Below, piece after piece: positions 6,274-7,076 of a DNA stretch of 7,076 bases. A model generated the notes under the pieces. The model did not search any database and had not been told where the DNA came from. It worked only from the letters and a program-made list of their open reading frames with translations. Source of the DNA: Bacteroides sp. (GTDB lineage Bacteria > Bacteroidota > Bacteroidia > Bacteroidales > GCA-2748055); the NCBI GenBank assembly GCA_011048475.1, contig DSDZ01000106.1, positions 1 to 7,076 of the forward strand, given 5' to 3'. Within the stretch, counting starts at the first letter, position 1; the number at the start of each line of letters is the position of its first letter. A program made the translations under genes and the position numbers.

Positions 6274-6999
6274 ATGAAACAGCTCCTTTCATTCCTGATC
6301 ATCATCATGATGTTATCCAATGCAAATTGCCAGAGGCCTGAAGATACCGAGGACTGGTCCAGGGAACCCGTGGTGGTCACTCCCGCCGAAGGTACACAGC
6401 CCCCCTCCGATGCCATTCTCCTGTACGGAGGCGCGGAGGATATCGAAAAATGGGTTCAAATAGACGGCGGTCCTCCTGCATGGGAAGCGGGCGATGTACT
6501 TACGGTGGTCCCGGGTACGGAAGATATCCAGACCAGGCGACACTTCGGAGATGTGCAGCTCCATGTGGAGTGGCGCACTCCTGAGGTGATCGAGGGCAGA
6601 GGACAGGGACGAGGCAACAGCGGGATCTTTCTCATGGGGCTTTACGAAGTGCAGGTGCTGGACTCCTATGAGAATGAGACATATTATAACGGACAGGCCG
6701 GGGCGATCTACAAGCAGCACATCCCGCTGGTCAATGCCTGCAGGCCTCCGGGAGAGTGGCAGACCTATGATATCTTTTTCACCGCACCCGGATTCGGGGA
6801 AGACGGATCGCTGCTTTCCCCTGCGTTCATCACGGTGGTCCACAACGGGGTGCTCATTCAGAACCATGTGGAATTGCTGGGCCCGACGCTCTTTATCGGA
6901 AAACCCAGGTATGAGAAACATGCTGAAAAACTTCCGCTGAAACTCCAGGAGCATTCCAACCCGGTTTCTTTCAGGAACATCTGGATCAGGGAACTTTAA
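6274..6999 (+). CDS. Secreted DUF1080 protein (3-keto-disaccharide hydrolase family)
   Basis: This 241-residue protein has a signal peptide (MKQLLSFLIIIMMLSNA) with a plausible signal peptidase I site after residue 17. The Cys at residue 19 is preceded by Asn, so a classical lipobox is not present, although lipidation is not excluded. The body is a single DUF1080 domain, a concanavalin-like beta-sandwich family now named for hydrolysis of 3-keto-disaccharides. Family hallmarks are DVQLHVEWRTP (93-103), GNSGIFLMGLYEVQVLDSY (114-132), the GQAGAIYKQ loop (140-148), GEWQTYDIFF (160-169), the VVHNGVLIQNHVELLGPT block (188-205) and the terminal SNPVSFRNIWIREL. The ATG at 6274 is chosen because it begins the signal peptide and sits after an A-rich ribosome site. 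The open frame continues upstream to 5383 but only as the antisense of another gene. The next gene, 24 nt on, is a probable sugar isomerase, which fits a keto-glycoside pathway. Substrate is unknown. Confidence 0.9.
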   Translation: MKQLLSFLIIIMMLSNANCQRPEDTEDWSREPVVVTPAEGTQPPSDAILLYGGAEDIEKWVQIDGGPPAWEAGDVLTVVPGTEDIQTRRHFGDVQLHVEWRTPEVIEGRGQGRGNSGIFLMGLYEVQVLDSYENETYYNGQAGAIYKQHIPLVNACRPPGEWQTYDIFFTAPGFGEDGSLLSPAFITVVHNGVLIQNHVELLGPTLFIGKPRYEKHAEKLPLKLQEHSNPVSFRNIWIREL

Positions 7000-7023
7000 A
7001 ATGACACAAAACCAGGAAACGAA

Positions 7024-7076
7024 ATGAACCGACCTGTCACACTTTTTACCCTTCAGTGGGCCGACCTCCCCCTGGA
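7024..7076 (+). CDS. Probable sugar phosphate isomerase/epimerase, N-terminus only
   Basis: Only 17 full codons are present before the window ends. They read MNRPVTLFTLQWADLPL, and the FT-QWADLPLE pattern is typical of the start of xylose-isomerase-like TIM-barrel proteins annotated as sugar phosphate isomerase/epimerase. An AGGA at 7014-7017 lies six bases before the ATG, the clearest Shine-Dalgarno sequence in the window. The gene starts 24 nt after the DUF1080 gene and is probably in the same operon. Such proteins often accompany DUF1080 hydrolases and Gfo/Idh/MocA dehydrogenases in 3-keto-glycoside degradation. The call rests on a very short segment. Confidence 0.6.
   Translation, partial: MNRPVTLFTLQWADLPL

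Overview
The window looks like chromosomal DNA of a Bacteroidetes-type bacterium, most likely from the Bacteroidia. Four things suggest this. The leu operon order (leuC, leuD, a second synthase, leuB) is one I associate with that group. LeuB carries a GSYPQAAGK variant typical of Bacteroidetes LeuB. Ribosome binding sites are mostly A-rich or weak. Secreted proteins of the DUF1080 type and of a Bacteroidetes-type hypothetical family are present. This is inference from protein resemblance alone.

Positions 1-3940 (+ strand) hold the 3' part of a branched-chain amino acid operon: the end of leuC, complete leuD, a complete LeuA-family synthase that closely resembles the (R)-citramalate synthase CimA of Leptospira, and complete leuB. 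LeuCD and LeuB can act on both the leucine intermediates and the citramalate intermediates. The cluster therefore looks able to serve leucine synthesis and a threonine-independent route to 2-oxobutyrate and isoleucine. The first three genes are tightly packed. leuB is set apart by a 67-nt AT-rich gap with two stem-loops: a 14-bp stem that holds the cimA stop codon in its loop, and a 9-bp perfect stem that ends three bases before the leuB ATG.

Positions 3937-6174 (- strand) hold a secreted PhoA-family alkaline phosphatase, whose stop codon overlaps the leuB stop codon in a shared CTAG. Upstream of it lies a secreted hypothetical protein gene that appears broken by a one-base frameshift near 5272. 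The C-terminal fragment continues in another frame to 5123.

Positions 6175-6273 are a short divergent intergenic region. Positions 6274-7076 (+ strand) hold a secreted DUF1080 (3-keto-disaccharide hydrolase family) protein and the first 17 codons of a probable sugar phosphate isomerase/epimerase. This pair is often found in 3-keto-glycoside degradation clusters.

I saw no tRNA, rRNA, CRISPR array, insertion sequence or phage gene. The window is mostly ordinary metabolism. The points worth a second look are the CimA assignment, the structured cimA-leuB junction, the frameshift, and the Asp-to-Gln change beside the phosphatase nucleophile. I found no clearly new system.
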